Program-made: the position numbers and the translations under genes
Source: an uncultured Eubacteriales bacterium
GTDB lineage: Bacteria; Bacillota; Clostridia; Christensenellales; Aristaeellaceae
Direction of reading: 5' to 3'
Assembly: GCA_900540045.1 (NCBI GenBank)
Contig: UQEF01000001.1
Coordinates: 62,001 to 126,000, forward strand
Length of the DNA: 64,000 nt
The notes under the pieces: generated by a model
What the model saw: the letters and a program-made list of their open reading frames with translations, nothing else
Database searches by the model: none
Told to the model about the DNA's origin: nothing
Shown: piece after piece, positions 1-7,673 of the stretch
How positions within the stretch are numbered: position 1 is the first letter of the stretch
Layout: the number at the start of each line of letters is the position of its first letter

Positions 1-1
1 C

Positions 2-508
2 GTGACGGAGCAGGACACCAAGATTGCCGGACTCATCCTCAGCGCCGGCAAGGCGGTGCTGGTGGCCGTCAACAAGTGGGACGCCGTGGAAAAGGACACC
101 AACACCATGGAGCAGTTCCGCAAAAAGATCTTAAGCGACCTCAAGTTTATGAGCTACGCGCCGGTGCTGTTTTTGTCCGCGCTCACCGGCCAGCGGGTGA
201 ATACCGTGCTCGCTGCCGTGAAGGCCGCCTATGAGCAGTACAGCCGCCGCATCCCCACGGGCGTGCTCAACGAGGCTCTGGCCGATGCGCAGGCCAGCCT
301 CCAGCCACCGGTCTCCGGCGGGCGTCGACTCAAGATCTACTATGCGACCCAGCAGAGCACCTGCCCGCCTACGTTCGTATTTTTCGTCAACAGCGAGGAG
401 CTGATGCACTTCGCCTACGAGCGCTATCTGGAGAATCACCTGCGCAAGAGCTTCGGCTTCGAGGGAACGCCCATCCGCTTCATTCTCCGGGAAAAGACCA
501 AGGACTGA
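2..508 (+). CDS. der: Ribosome-assembly GTPase Der (EngA), C-terminal part, cut by the window edge
   Basis: Der is a double-GTPase needed for 50S ribosomal subunit maturation. Only the last 168 residues are in the window and the true start lies upstream; the first visible residues (VTEQDTKIAG) are internal to the second GTPase domain. The G4 motif NKWD is at about residues 24-27, and a G5-like SALTG is at about residues 59-63. These are followed by the C-terminal KH-like domain, which ends in FEGTPIRFILREKTKD, a typical Der terminus. The gene ends in TGA just before a strong bidirectional terminator and converges on the thioesterase gene. Identification is secure; nothing can be said about its promoter. 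Confidence 0.95.
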   Translation: MTEQDTKIAGLILSAGKAVLVAVNKWDAVEKDTNTMEQFRKKILSDLKFMSYAPVLFLSALTGQRVNTVLAAVKAAYEQYSRRIPTGVLNEALADAQASLQPPVSGGRRLKIYYATQQSTCPPTFVFFVNSEELMHFAYERYLENHLRKSFGFEGTPIRFILREKTKD

Positions 509-512
509 TCCG

Positions 513-558
513 AAAAAAACAGGCGCCGCGCCGGAAACGCATCCGGCGCGGCGCTTTT
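513..558. terminator. Bidirectional intrinsic terminator between der and the thioesterase gene
   Basis: A perfect 12-bp GC-rich stem (523-534 with 543-554) encloses an 8-base loop. It is followed by TTTT on the plus strand and preceded by a run of seven A (513-519), which gives a U-tract on the minus strand. It sits between two convergent genes and should stop transcription from both. Confidence 0.9.
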
Positions 559-563
559 GTCCG

Positions 564-1049
564 TCAGTCCTTTTTTTCGCGCCGGCGCTGGGCACGGCGC
601 TCCTTTCCGGCCTCAAAATCGGCGCGCTCGGCGCTGGTTTCAGGCACCAAAGCCGGCACACGGGCGGGACGGCCGTCCGCACCGATGGCCACCATGGTCA
701 GGTAGGCGCGGTTGACACGGCTGCGGTCGTGGGGGCATTCCAGATGCTCCACGTAGGTGTCCACGCACACCTCCATGCTGGTATTGCCCACGTAGGTCAC
801 GCGCCCCTGCAAGGTGACGGTGTCATTGATGTGGGCCGGGGCCAGAAATTCCAGGTGGTCCACGGCGGCGGTGCGGGTCTCCATACCGCTGTGCCGGCGC
901 GATACCACGCCTGCGACCACGTCAATCCATTGCATCAGGATGCCGCCAAAGAGCGTGTAGCTTCCGTTCACATCCGCGGGCATGACGATGTGCACCTGCT
1001 CGGTGCGGCTGGCGGATACGGGCTTGGAGGGACGGGGTAATTCACTCAT
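564..1049 (-). CDS. Acyl-CoA thioesterase, hotdog fold (YciA/BACH type)
   Basis: Predicted 161-residue hotdog-fold thioesterase that hydrolyses acyl-CoA esters in the cytoplasm. The hotdog core runs from about residue 10 to 130, with the motif NGSYTLFGGILMQWIDVVAG matching the catalytic helix region of the YciA/cytosolic acyl-CoA hydrolase family. The ATG at 1047-1049 is chosen because AGGAGG lies just upstream on the minus strand and because hotdog homology begins soon after. The 3' end of the upstream glycosyltransferase-like gene overlaps this start by 8 bp, suggesting translational coupling. The C-terminal tail (about 30 residues) is rich in Arg, Glu and Lys. Substrate chain length cannot be inferred. 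Confidence 0.85.
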   Translation of the reverse strand: MSELPRPSKPVSASRTEQVHIVMPADVNGSYTLFGGILMQWIDVVAGVVSRRHSGMETRTAAVDHLEFLAPAHINDTVTLQGRVTYVGNTSMEVCVDTYVEHLECPHDRSRVNRAYLTMVAIGADGRPARVPALVPETSAERADFEAGKERRAQRRREKKD

Positions 1050-2688
1050 GGGTTGGGTTTCCTCCTTTAAAGGCAGTAAAGGCAGGTTTTTGGGGCGGAG
1101 GGGGCAGGATGGGCTCCGGAAGGGACGAAAGCAGCGCTCGCAGGCGCGCGCCCAGCAGCTGCGGATCAAAGGCGGTCAGAAACAGGAGCCGCCGTCTGGG
1201 CATGGGATGAAGGGCAAACAGGTCTGGCGCCTCGTCGATCAGGCGGGTCCAGAGCACCTCCTCGCTCCATCCCCGCTTGAGCTCCGCGTCCAGCTGGGTG
1301 AGGGCCTTGGTGCGGCTGCACAGCCTCGGCAGCAGATCCACCGGGGCCACCAGAAAGCTGGGGTCCGGCACGCCGTCCACGGTGGCCAGGTGGATGCGGT
1401 CGTCCATCAGCCTGCCAAAGGACGGCACCGCTTCCGGACAGACGGGATGCGGCAGAATGTCCATATCCACCCAGGCGGCGTGCGTAAATTCGGGCCGGCG
1501 ACTGGCCGCCCGGAGCATCAGGAGAGGCTTGCTGCGCCGGAAATGGTCCGTGGGACTCATGCCCATGCCCAGCAGGGCACGGGGCAGCACGGCGTTGTCC
1601 GGGTAGCTCTGCGTGTTGGGAAAGCCCGCGCGCAAAAGCCGCTCCTGTGCGCCGCCGGTGTAGAGCAGAAGCGGCAGGCTCTCTACCGCCTTAAGAAAGC
1701 CAAAGCGCAGGATGTAGGCCGCCACGGGCCGCCGGGGGCTGGGCAGGTCCACAAAGGCGGTCACCAGCAGCGGCATGTAGCGTTCGCTGAGGTGGATGCG
1801 GGTGGCGCGGGCGTGCTGGGTCAGCCGCAGCCCTCGCGGCAGGCGCTGGGGATAGGTGTTATCCACGCCAAACAGCCCCCATGTTGTGCGTACGCCCGCC
1901 CTTTGCCGGTCATAGCGAAAGCCCGCCAGCTGCTCAAAGCGGCTGAGCGTGGTGCCGGGCAGCGCATCGGGTACTGGGCGGCGAAGCCATCGCCGGGGCG
2001 GCTCGGCAAGCGGCCACAGGGGCGCGTCCGGCAGGGCATAGACCGAAAAACCCGCCACATACGCCGCGATGGACAGCGTGGCCAGCGCGGGCTCCGCCTT
2101 GCGCAGAAAATCCACCGGACCAAGCAGCAGCGCCGGGTCTGCCGTCAGCGTGCGCACGGGGGACGCGGCGCATACCAGCGGCAGCCCCCGCACGATCTGT
2201 ACGGCGTTTTCCTCAAACCGGTCGGCCAAAGCCGGCAGGCAGGCTTCCGCCTCTACCGCCGGCTGCGGAAACGGGGCAGCGCCGAGCGCCGCACGGTCGT
2301 ATACGCGGGTGTCGGCATCAGCGTCCGCCACAGGCTCGGGCGTGCCCTCCACCGGGGGACTGACGGAGGCCGAAAGCAACGCTGGTCCGCAGACATGGCG
2401 CAGCGCTGCGTAGAGCCGCGCATCCCACTTGGGAGCAAAGCCGTGCGCGCCCATCAGGTGCAGAAAGAACGTTTCATCGGTCAAAAGGGGGAGCACGGCT
2501 TCAAGGGGTTCCTTGCCGGAATAAAACAGCGCGTCGCCCTGGCCAAACCCCTCCCGGCATGCTTCCGGCACGGCAAAGCGCAGGCCCGTGGGCCGCGCCG
2601 CCGCCGCCAGGGCCCGCTGCGCCGTCTGCGCCGCCTCCGAGACATCGGGCAGCGAGGAAAGAATCACCAGCATGCGCGGAGCCAGCAC
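1042..2688 (-). CDS. Two-part glycosyltransferase-like protein with a DxD motif
   Basis: A 548-residue cytoplasmic protein not firmly recognised. The N-terminal half (VILSSLPD...) resembles the opening strand of nucleotide-sugar transferases. The C-terminal half begins LLVTAFVDLPSP and contains WVDMDILPH, which looks like the DxD metal/nucleotide-sugar site of HtrL/YibB-like or related glycosyltransferases. The start is uncertain. A promoter at 2724-2752 would start transcription near 2717, so an in-frame TTG at 2712 would be almost leaderless. GTG at 2688 has AAAGGGGG eight bases upstream and is preferred; ATG at 2673 is an alternative. It is co-transcribed with the thioesterase (8-bp overlap) and divergent from capF, consistent with a role in surface glycan synthesis. 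That role is inference. Confidence 0.5.
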   Translation of the reverse strand: MLAPRMLVILSSLPDVSEAAQTAQRALAAAARPTGLRFAVPEACREGFGQGDALFYSGKEPLEAVLPLLTDETFFLHLMGAHGFAPKWDARLYAALRHVCGPALLSASVSPPVEGTPEPVADADADTRVYDRAALGAAPFPQPAVEAEACLPALADRFEENAVQIVRGLPLVCAASPVRTLTADPALLLGPVDFLRKAEPALATLSIAAYVAGFSVYALPDAPLWPLAEPPRRWLRRPVPDALPGTTLSRFEQLAGFRYDRQRAGVRTTWGLFGVDNTYPQRLPRGLRLTQHARATRIHLSERYMPLLVTAFVDLPSPRRPVAAYILRFGFLKAVESLPLLLYTGGAQERLLRAGFPNTQSYPDNAVLPRALLGMGMSPTDHFRRSKPLLMLRAASRRPEFTHAAWVDMDILPHPVCPEAVPSFGRLMDDRIHLATVDGVPDPSFLVAPVDLLPRLCSRTKALTQLDAELKRGWSEEVLWTRLIDEAPDLFALHPMPRRRLLFLTAFDPQLLGARLRALLSSLPEPILPPPPQKPAFTAFKGGNPTHE

Positions 2689-2723
2689 CGCGCGCACCCC
2701 CTTTGCAGGCAATGAATGGTTTC

Positions 2724-2752
2724 ATTATAGGCCATGGCCGCTCGCCCGTCAA
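2724..2752 (-). promoter_or_regulatory. Sigma-A promoter for the glycosyltransferase-like/thioesterase operon
   Basis: On the minus strand TTGACG (2747-2752) and a perfect TATAAT (2724-2729) are separated by 17 bp. Confidence 0.8.
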
Positions 2753-2759
2753 CAACACG

Positions 2760-2788
2760 TTGACAGCCGGGGCCGGTCCTGATAAGAT
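2760..2788 (+). promoter_or_regulatory. Sigma-A promoter for capF-capG
   Basis: TTGACA (2760-2765), 17-bp spacer, TAAGAT (2783-2788). It lies back to back with the divergent promoter at 2724-2752, leaving only 7 bp between the two -35 boxes. Confidence 0.75.
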
Positions 2789-2833
2789 GAACGCACGGGG
2801 CCCCGGCGGGCCCGGACAGGGAGGCGAACACCT

Positions 2834-3970
2834 ATGCGCATCATGATTACCGGGGCGGGCGGCTTTATGGGCCGCAACCTGTGTGAGGTTCTCCGGGAAT
2901 GCCGCCCCGAGGATAGGCTGGACCTGATTGACCTTGCCACGACACGCGAGGCGCTGGAATCTGCCGCCGCGGAAGCGGATTTCGTGTTTCATCTGGCGGG
3001 CGTGAACCGGCCCAGGGACCCGGACGAGTTTATGCGGGGCAACGGCGATTTCACCCTGGAATTGACGGCCCTGCTGGAGCGGGGCAAAAGGCCGCCTGTG
3101 GTGCTGGCCAGTTCCATTCAGGCTGCGCTGGACAACCCCTACGGGGCCAGCAAGCGCTCCGCCGAGGACGCGGTGGCGGCCTATGCGCGCCGCTGCGAAA
3201 CGCGCGCGTATCTCTACCGGCTGCCCAACGTGTTCGGCAAGTGGAGCCGCCCCAACTACAACAGCGTGGTGGCCACTTTCTGTCACAACATCGCGCGCGG
3301 CCTGCCCATCACGGTCAACGATCCGGCGGCGCAGGTGCCGCTGGTCTATATCGACGATGTAGCGGCGGCGTTTGTGCGCGCGCTGGAGGGCGCAGCCGTT
3401 CCGGATGCGGAGGGGCGCTACGCCGTCAAACCCGAATATCGCATCACGGTGGGGGATCTGGCGGCGATGCTGGGCCGCTTCCGCGACATGCGGGACCGCC
3501 TGGAGTGCCCCGACCAGTCCGATCCGCTCACGGCCAAACTCTACGCCACCTACCTGAGCTTTCTGCCGCCGGAGGATTTCGCCCGCCCCACGGTTACCCA
3601 TGCCGATACGCGGGGATCGTTTACGGAGCTTTTGCATCTGGGCGGCCATGGACAGGTCAGCGTGAACGTCTCCCGTCCGCACATCACCAAGGGGGAGCAC
3701 TGGCATCACACCAAGCATGAGAAATTCGTGGTGCTCAGCGGCGAGGGCGTGATCCGTTTCCGCAGGCCCGGCGACGCGACGGTGATTTCCTACCGGGTGT
3801 CGGGCGACGTGCCGCAGGTGGTGGACATCCCGCCCGGATATACCCACAACATCGAAAACACCGGCGATACCGACATGATTACTCTGATGTGGGCCAACGA
3901 ATGCTTCGACCCCGCGCGGCCCGATACCATCCGTCTGCCCGTGGAGGCGCCAAAGGAGGAAGCAAAATGA
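2834..3970 (+). CDS. capF: CapF-type bifunctional epimerase/reductase of UDP-L-FucNAc synthesis
   Basis: A 378-residue protein matching CapF/WbjC/Fnl2. This enzyme epimerises and then reduces the 4-keto sugar made by CapE, on the way to UDP-N-acetyl-L-fucosamine. The N-terminal SDR domain shows the Rossmann motif GAGGFMG (about residues 7-13), HLAGV, an active-site S/T-Y-K region with YGASK (about residues 98-102) and the VYIDDV stretch. The last 110 residues are a cupin with HWHHTKHEKFVVLSGEG and a His-rich metal site, the diagnostic fusion of CapF. The ATG at 2834 follows AGGGAGG. The stop overlaps the capG start by 4 bp (ATGA), so the two are translationally coupled. Confidence 0.9.
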   Translation: MRIMITGAGGFMGRNLCEVLRECRPEDRLDLIDLATTREALESAAAEADFVFHLAGVNRPRDPDEFMRGNGDFTLELTALLERGKRPPVVLASSIQAALDNPYGASKRSAEDAVAAYARRCETRAYLYRLPNVFGKWSRPNYNSVVATFCHNIARGLPITVNDPAAQVPLVYIDDVAAAFVRALEGAAVPDAEGRYAVKPEYRITVGDLAAMLGRFRDMRDRLECPDQSDPLTAKLYATYLSFLPPEDFARPTVTHADTRGSFTELLHLGGHGQVSVNVSRPHITKGEHWHHTKHEKFVVLSGEGVIRFRRPGDATVISYRVSGDVPQVVDIPPGYTHNIENTGDTDMITLMWANECFDPARPDTIRLPVEAPKEEAK

Positions 3971-5097
3971 CCCGCAAGCTCAAGCTCATGACCGTGCTGG
4001 GCACGCGGCCGGAGATCATCCGCCTGTCCGCCGTGATGCGCTGCGCCGACCGCTACTTCGACCATGTGGTGGTGCATACCGGCCAGAACTACGACCCCGC
4101 GCTCAACGAGGTATTCTTCCGCGAGCTGGGCCTGAGAAACCCCGATTTCTATCTGGATGCCGTAGGCGCGGACCTGGGCGAAACCATGGGCAACATCATC
4201 GCCAAGAGCTACAGGGTGATGGCGCGCGAGCATCCCGACGCCGTACTCATTCTGGGCGATACCAACTCCGCCCTTTCGGCCATCTCCGCCAAGCGGCTGA
4301 AAATCCCGATCTTCCATATGGAAGCGGGCAACCGCTGCTGGGACTGGAACGTGAGCGAGATGATCAACCGAAAGATCGTCGATCATATCAGCGACATCAA
4401 CCTGCCCTACACCGAAAACAGCCGCCGCTACCTGCTAAGCGAGGGCATCGACGGGAAAACCATCTTCGTCACCGGCTCGCCCATGCGCGAGGTGCTGGAG
4501 CGCCACCGGGAGCAGATCGCGCAAAGCGATGTGCTCAGCCGTCTGGGGCTGGAGAAGGAACGTTACATCCTTGTCAGCGCCCACCGCGAGGAAAACATCG
4601 ACATCGAGGAAAACTTCCTTTCCCTGATGCAGGCCATCAACCACATGGCCGAGGTCTATCAGGTGCCGGTGATCTATTCCACGCATCCGCGCAGCATGAA
4701 ATTCATCCGGCAGCGGAATTTCCGGTTTCACCCGCTGGTGCGCAACCTCACGCCCTTCGGCTTCTTCGATTACAACTGTCTGCAGATGAAAAGCCTGGTC
4801 GTCCTCAGCGACAGCGGAACCCTCAGCGAGGAAAGCGCCATGCTGGGCTTCTGCGGCGTCTTGATCCGCACCTCCACCGAGCGGCCCGAAGTGCTGGACA
4901 AGGGTACGGTGGTCATTGGGGGCATCACACAGCAAAGTGTGGAGCAGGCGGCGCAGCTGGCTATCGCCATGCAGCGCGCCGGCGAGCCCCGCGCCATGCC
5001 TGCGGATTATCAGGACACCAACGTGAGCGTCAAGGTGGTCAAGCTCATTCAGAGCTATACGCCCATCGTCAATGAGACCGTATGGCTGAAGCGCTGA
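3967..5097 (+). CDS. capG: CapG-type UDP-sugar 2-epimerase (UDP-L-FucNAc synthesis)
   Basis: A 376-residue non-hydrolysing UDP-sugar 2-epimerase of the CapG/WbjD/Fnl3 subgroup, which performs the last step to UDP-L-FucNAc. Visible hallmarks are the N-terminal VLGTRPEIIRLSAVM, the HTGQNYD segment, LGDTNSALSA, HMEAGNRCWDWNVSEMINRK, HPRSMKF and a late SDSGTLSEESAMLG loop that binds the UDP group. The ATG at 3967 overlaps the capF stop. Close similarity to WecB is expected, but pairing with CapF and the GNRC variant favour CapG. The partner dehydratase CapE is not here but at 39742-40773. Confidence 0.88.
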   Translation: MTRKLKLMTVLGTRPEIIRLSAVMRCADRYFDHVVVHTGQNYDPALNEVFFRELGLRNPDFYLDAVGADLGETMGNIIAKSYRVMAREHPDAVLILGDTNSALSAISAKRLKIPIFHMEAGNRCWDWNVSEMINRKIVDHISDINLPYTENSRRYLLSEGIDGKTIFVTGSPMREVLERHREQIAQSDVLSRLGLEKERYILVSAHREENIDIEENFLSLMQAINHMAEVYQVPVIYSTHPRSMKFIRQRNFRFHPLVRNLTPFGFFDYNCLQMKSLVVLSDSGTLSEESAMLGFCGVLIRTSTERPEVLDKGTVVIGGITQQSVEQAAQLAIAMQRAGEPRAMPADYQDTNVSVKVVKLIQSYTPIVNETVWLKR

Positions 5098-5150
5098 GAC
5101 ATGATTTCGGACACTTCGCGCGCATTGTCATGGCTTTTGCTGGCACGGGG

Positions 5151-5180
5151 ATGACAACCGGCCCCCGTTTGCGTTATACT
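5151..5180 (+). promoter_or_regulatory. Probable sigma-A promoter for the secreted protein gene at 5239
   Basis: ATGACA (5151-5156), 18-bp spacer, TATACT (5175-5180), about 60 bp before the start codon. Confidence 0.6.
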
Positions 5181-5238
5181 GTATAAGCCAACCAAGGAAG
5201 GCACCAAACCCCATAGAAAATACAAGGAGGATTCGATT

Positions 5239-6690
5239 ATGACCCGCAAGCTGATAACCACCCTGCTGTGCCTGGTACTGGCTGTGGCGCTTCCGCTGGC
5301 GGCGCTGGCCGATACCCGGCATACGCTCACCCTGATTCCCGGCGATGACCTGAGCGCAGTGCCCGCGATTGCAGACCTCTGCGACGCGCTGTCTTTGACC
5401 CTGACCAAGGGCGAGAAGTCGGGCGGGCTTACGCTTTCCGTCGGCGGAGAGGACATTGCCACCGTTGCGCTGGGCGCGGACAGCACCGGCCTGTACGTGC
5501 AGTCCACGCTGTTGGGGGACGACGTGTACTATGTCAACTGGGATGACGGCTTCGCCTACGTCTCCGATCTGGTCATGGAAATCGCCGAGGCAAACGGCAT
5601 GGAAACAGACGCGGGCATGGCCGCCACGCTGAAAAACACGCTCGACCTGTATAAGACCAAAATCGTGGAAACCCTCGGCGCAGCCGGTTATGCCGGGTCG
5701 TCCACGGTTACCGGGACCCTTGACAGCGCAATGAACGATCGCGAAGCGCTTAAGGAACTGATTCAGGAAAGCTTTCCGGACGATCCTGACATGGTGGCTG
5801 TTTATGAGCGGCTCTTTGACAACATGACCCTTGAGGAAGGCGAGTTTACCGATCCCGAACGCGATCCGGCCACCCGCCATATGTCCATGGTCCTGACCTC
5901 CGAGGATATGGCGGACATGTGCGATACGCAGTATATGCGCGGGGTTATGGAGATGACGCTCAAGTCCCAGAACCCGGAGCTGGGGGAGGAGGAACTGTCC
6001 GCGGCGGTGGATGAGGCGATTGAGCAGGCCCGCAGCGTCTACGAGGAGAGCGATCTGCAACTCGTCATGAATATCTACACCAGCGATGAGGACACCAAAC
6101 TCGTGGGCATGGACATGGGCATGGAGATGACCATTCCCGCTGATGAGGGAACCGAAACGAAGGCGGCCCTGAACTTCAACTATGACCGCCTGACCGGCAA
6201 CAACGGTGTGGATCATCGCGCGGACATGAGCATGATTGCCGATGATGAGACGCTGAGCCTGATGGGCTTTCAGCTCTCGCAGGGCAAGGACGGCGTAAGC
6301 GACGGCTACTTCGCCGTGCTGGCGAACCGTCAGCAGGTGACCTTTGCCTACCATGCCGAGAACCAGGGCAACGACCGCATACGGACCCTGAATCTCTACA
6401 GCCGCGGCAACGCTGCCGCCATTATCGCACCCGCGGCCTCCGACAGGCCTCTCTTCGGCTTCCAGCTGGTTTCCGGACCTGCCGAGGACAGCGTGCTGGA
6501 TGCGATCGACAATGCGACCGGCGATACCGCTATCGATCTGATGAAGCTGTCCGCCGAGGAAATGCAATCCCTGTTTATCGATTTGCAGGCGCATGTCACC
6601 CAGGCGGCCTTTACCGCGCTGGGCAACCTGCCTGAAAGCGTTATCCAACTGATGACGAGCGGTACCCCAACGATCGAAATAGAAGAATAA
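5239..6690 (+). CDS. Secreted protein of unknown function (483 residues)
   Basis: Not recognised. An N-terminal signal peptide (MTRKLITTLLCLVLAVALPL, then AALAD) predicts Sec export with signal peptidase I cleavage near residue 24. No lipobox cysteine, membrane anchor or cell-wall sorting signal is visible, so the protein is probably released or loosely attached. The mature part is acidic and looks like alternating strands with a helical middle (about residues 110-280). The end (GTPTIEIEE) is short and polar. Start: ATG after ACAAGGAGGATTCGATT. It has its own promoter and is followed by a weak hairpin terminator at 6731-6758. No neighbour gives a functional clue. Confidence 0.75.
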   Translation: MTRKLITTLLCLVLAVALPLAALADTRHTLTLIPGDDLSAVPAIADLCDALSLTLTKGEKSGGLTLSVGGEDIATVALGADSTGLYVQSTLLGDDVYYVNWDDGFAYVSDLVMEIAEANGMETDAGMAATLKNTLDLYKTKIVETLGAAGYAGSSTVTGTLDSAMNDREALKELIQESFPDDPDMVAVYERLFDNMTLEEGEFTDPERDPATRHMSMVLTSEDMADMCDTQYMRGVMEMTLKSQNPELGEEELSAAVDEAIEQARSVYEESDLQLVMNIYTSDEDTKLVGMDMGMEMTIPADEGTETKAALNFNYDRLTGNNGVDHRADMSMIADDETLSLMGFQLSQGKDGVSDGYFAVLANRQQVTFAYHAENQGNDRIRTLNLYSRGNAAAIIAPAASDRPLFGFQLVSGPAEDSVLDAIDNATGDTAIDLMKLSAEEMQSLFIDLQAHVTQAAFTALGNLPESVIQLMTSGTPTIEIEE

Positions 6691-6730
6691 ATTCCTGACT
6701 GTCGTACACAAGGCCCAACAGGCTGCGCCC

Positions 6731-6758
6731 GGCCGCTTCCTATCGGGGGGCGGCCTTT
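6731..6758 (+). terminator. Possible terminator after the secreted protein gene
   Basis: GGCCGC (6731-6736) pairs with GCGGCC (6750-6755), followed by TTT. A short stem with a modest U-tract, hence moderate confidence. Confidence 0.5.
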
Positions 6759-6765
6759 CTCATAC

Positions 6766-6807
6766 AAAAAACCGTGGGAGAGCTTTGCCTGGAGCCCTAC
6801 CACGGTT
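6766..6807 (-). terminator. Intrinsic terminator of plsY
   Basis: On the minus strand AACCGTGG (6800-6807) pairs with CCACGGTT (6770-6777) around a 22-base loop and runs into a U-tract (A-run 6766-6770). It lies just after the plsY stop. Confidence 0.8.
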
Positions 6808-6813
6808 CAGCCA

Positions 6814-7437
6814 TCATTTTGCTTTCTGACCGATGCGGTTTTCAGTGCCGCTGAGCAGGCGCTGGATATTGCTGCGGTGCCGCCATACGCACATGGCGAA
6901 CAAAACCACCGTAAACAGACACACGGCCCACTGTCCCCAGTGGACGATGCACATCAGCACCATGTAGCAAAACAGCATCGTCATGCTGCCCAGGCTGATG
7001 AAGCGCGTCAGCGCGATCACCGCCAGGCAGGCTACAATGGCGGCCGAACCCCACAGCGGGTCCACAAAAAATACCACAGCAGCCGAGCAGGCAACGCCCT
7101 TGCCGCCCTTGAAGCCGTAAAAGACCGGCCAGTTGTGCCCGATGATGGCAAACAGCCCGGCCAGCATCATCCCGTAACGCGCAATGCCAAAGGTGGTTCC
7201 CGGCAGAATCAGGCTGCCGATCCAGCAGGCCAGCGCAGCCTTGAGAAAATCGCCCGCGAAGGTGATCAGCCCGCTTTTAAGCCCCATGACACGCAGCACG
7301 TTGCTGGCGCCCGTGTTTTTGCTGCCACGGTTGCGGATATCCACGCCCTTTGCGCCTGATACTGTGAGCCCCGTGGAAAAACAGCCAAGAAGATAGGCGA
7401 TAGCGGCGACCAGTATCGAAAGCAGAATTTCCCGCAT
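6814..7437 (-). CDS. plsY: Acyl-phosphate:glycerol-3-phosphate acyltransferase PlsY
   Basis: A 207-residue integral membrane enzyme that transfers an acyl group from acyl-phosphate to glycerol-3-phosphate, the first acylation step of phospholipid synthesis in Firmicutes. The conserved PlsY motifs are visible: IRNRGSKNTGASNVLRVMG, GHNWPVFYGFKGGKGVA and a third loop motif near the C-terminus, spread between hydrophobic segments. The start at 7437 is chosen because GGAGGA sits four bases upstream on the minus strand; ATG codons at 7449 and 7476 lack such a site. It is divergent from the membrane-protein operon and shares with it a promoter region containing a 31-bp tandem repeat. Length is normal for the family. 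Confidence 0.95.
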   Translation of the reverse strand: MREILLSILVAAIAYLLGCFSTGLTVSGAKGVDIRNRGSKNTGASNVLRVMGLKSGLITFAGDFLKAALACWIGSLILPGTTFGIARYGMMLAGLFAIIGHNWPVFYGFKGGKGVACSAAVVFFVDPLWGSAAIVACLAVIALTRFISLGSMTMLFCYMVLMCIVHWGQWAVCLFTVVLFAMCVWRHRSNIQRLLSGTENRIGQKAK

Positions 7438-7499
7438 ATGTTCCTCCATCCGCGGCACATGCCGCCCGTGATTCATTCTTCCCGGTGCGAGCCGCGATT

Positions 7500-7528
7500 A
7501 TTATAGCATAGCCGGACCAAAATGCAAA
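7500..7528 (-). promoter_or_regulatory. Sigma-A promoter of plsY
   Basis: Minus strand TTTGCA (7523-7528), 17-bp spacer, perfect TATAAT (7500-7505). The -35 box ends three bases from the tandem repeat at 7531. Confidence 0.75.
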
Positions 7529-7530
7529 CC

Positions 7531-7592
7531 TGTCATTTGGACTGCCGGCAAATATGCCGCGTGTCATTTGGACTGCCGGCAAATATGCCGCG
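7531..7592. repeat. Perfect 31-bp direct tandem repeat between divergent promoters
   Basis: Positions 7531-7561 and 7562-7592 are identical 31-mers. Each copy contains a small dyad, CGGCA-AATA-TGCCG, so two equal dyads lie 31 bp (about three helical turns) apart. The pair fills the space between the plsY -35 box and the -35 box of the downstream operon. This is what a two-site operator for a regulator of both promoters would look like, though no regulator gene is adjacent. Confidence 0.9.
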
Positions 7593-7596
7593 GCGC

Positions 7597-7625
7597 TTGC
7601 AACGCGGGGCTGAATCGTCTATAAT
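7597..7625 (+). promoter_or_regulatory. Sigma-A promoter of the 7674-12660 operon
   Basis: TTGCAA (7597-7602), 17-bp spacer, perfect TATAAT (7620-7625), beginning five bases after the tandem repeat. Confidence 0.8.
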
Positions 7626-7673
7626 AGACCATGTATGTCTACAGACCCAAGTACAGGGAGGATGGAAACCGGT

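Noticed and set aside
982-2715. A 577-codon open frame on the plus strand opposite the glycosyltransferase-like gene
   Set aside because: It is rich in Arg, Gln and His with no domains and mirrors a minus-strand gene that has a promoter and coupled neighbour; an antisense shadow of GC-rich coding DNA.
5128-6711. A 527-codon minus-strand open frame opposite the secreted protein gene
   Set aside because: The plus-strand gene has a promoter, AAGGAGG and a signal peptide; the opposite frame has a His/Gln/Gly-rich shadow composition.
7531-7592. The 31-bp repeat as a minimal CRISPR array
   Set aside because: The copies are directly adjacent with no spacer between them, there are only two, and no cas genes are present.
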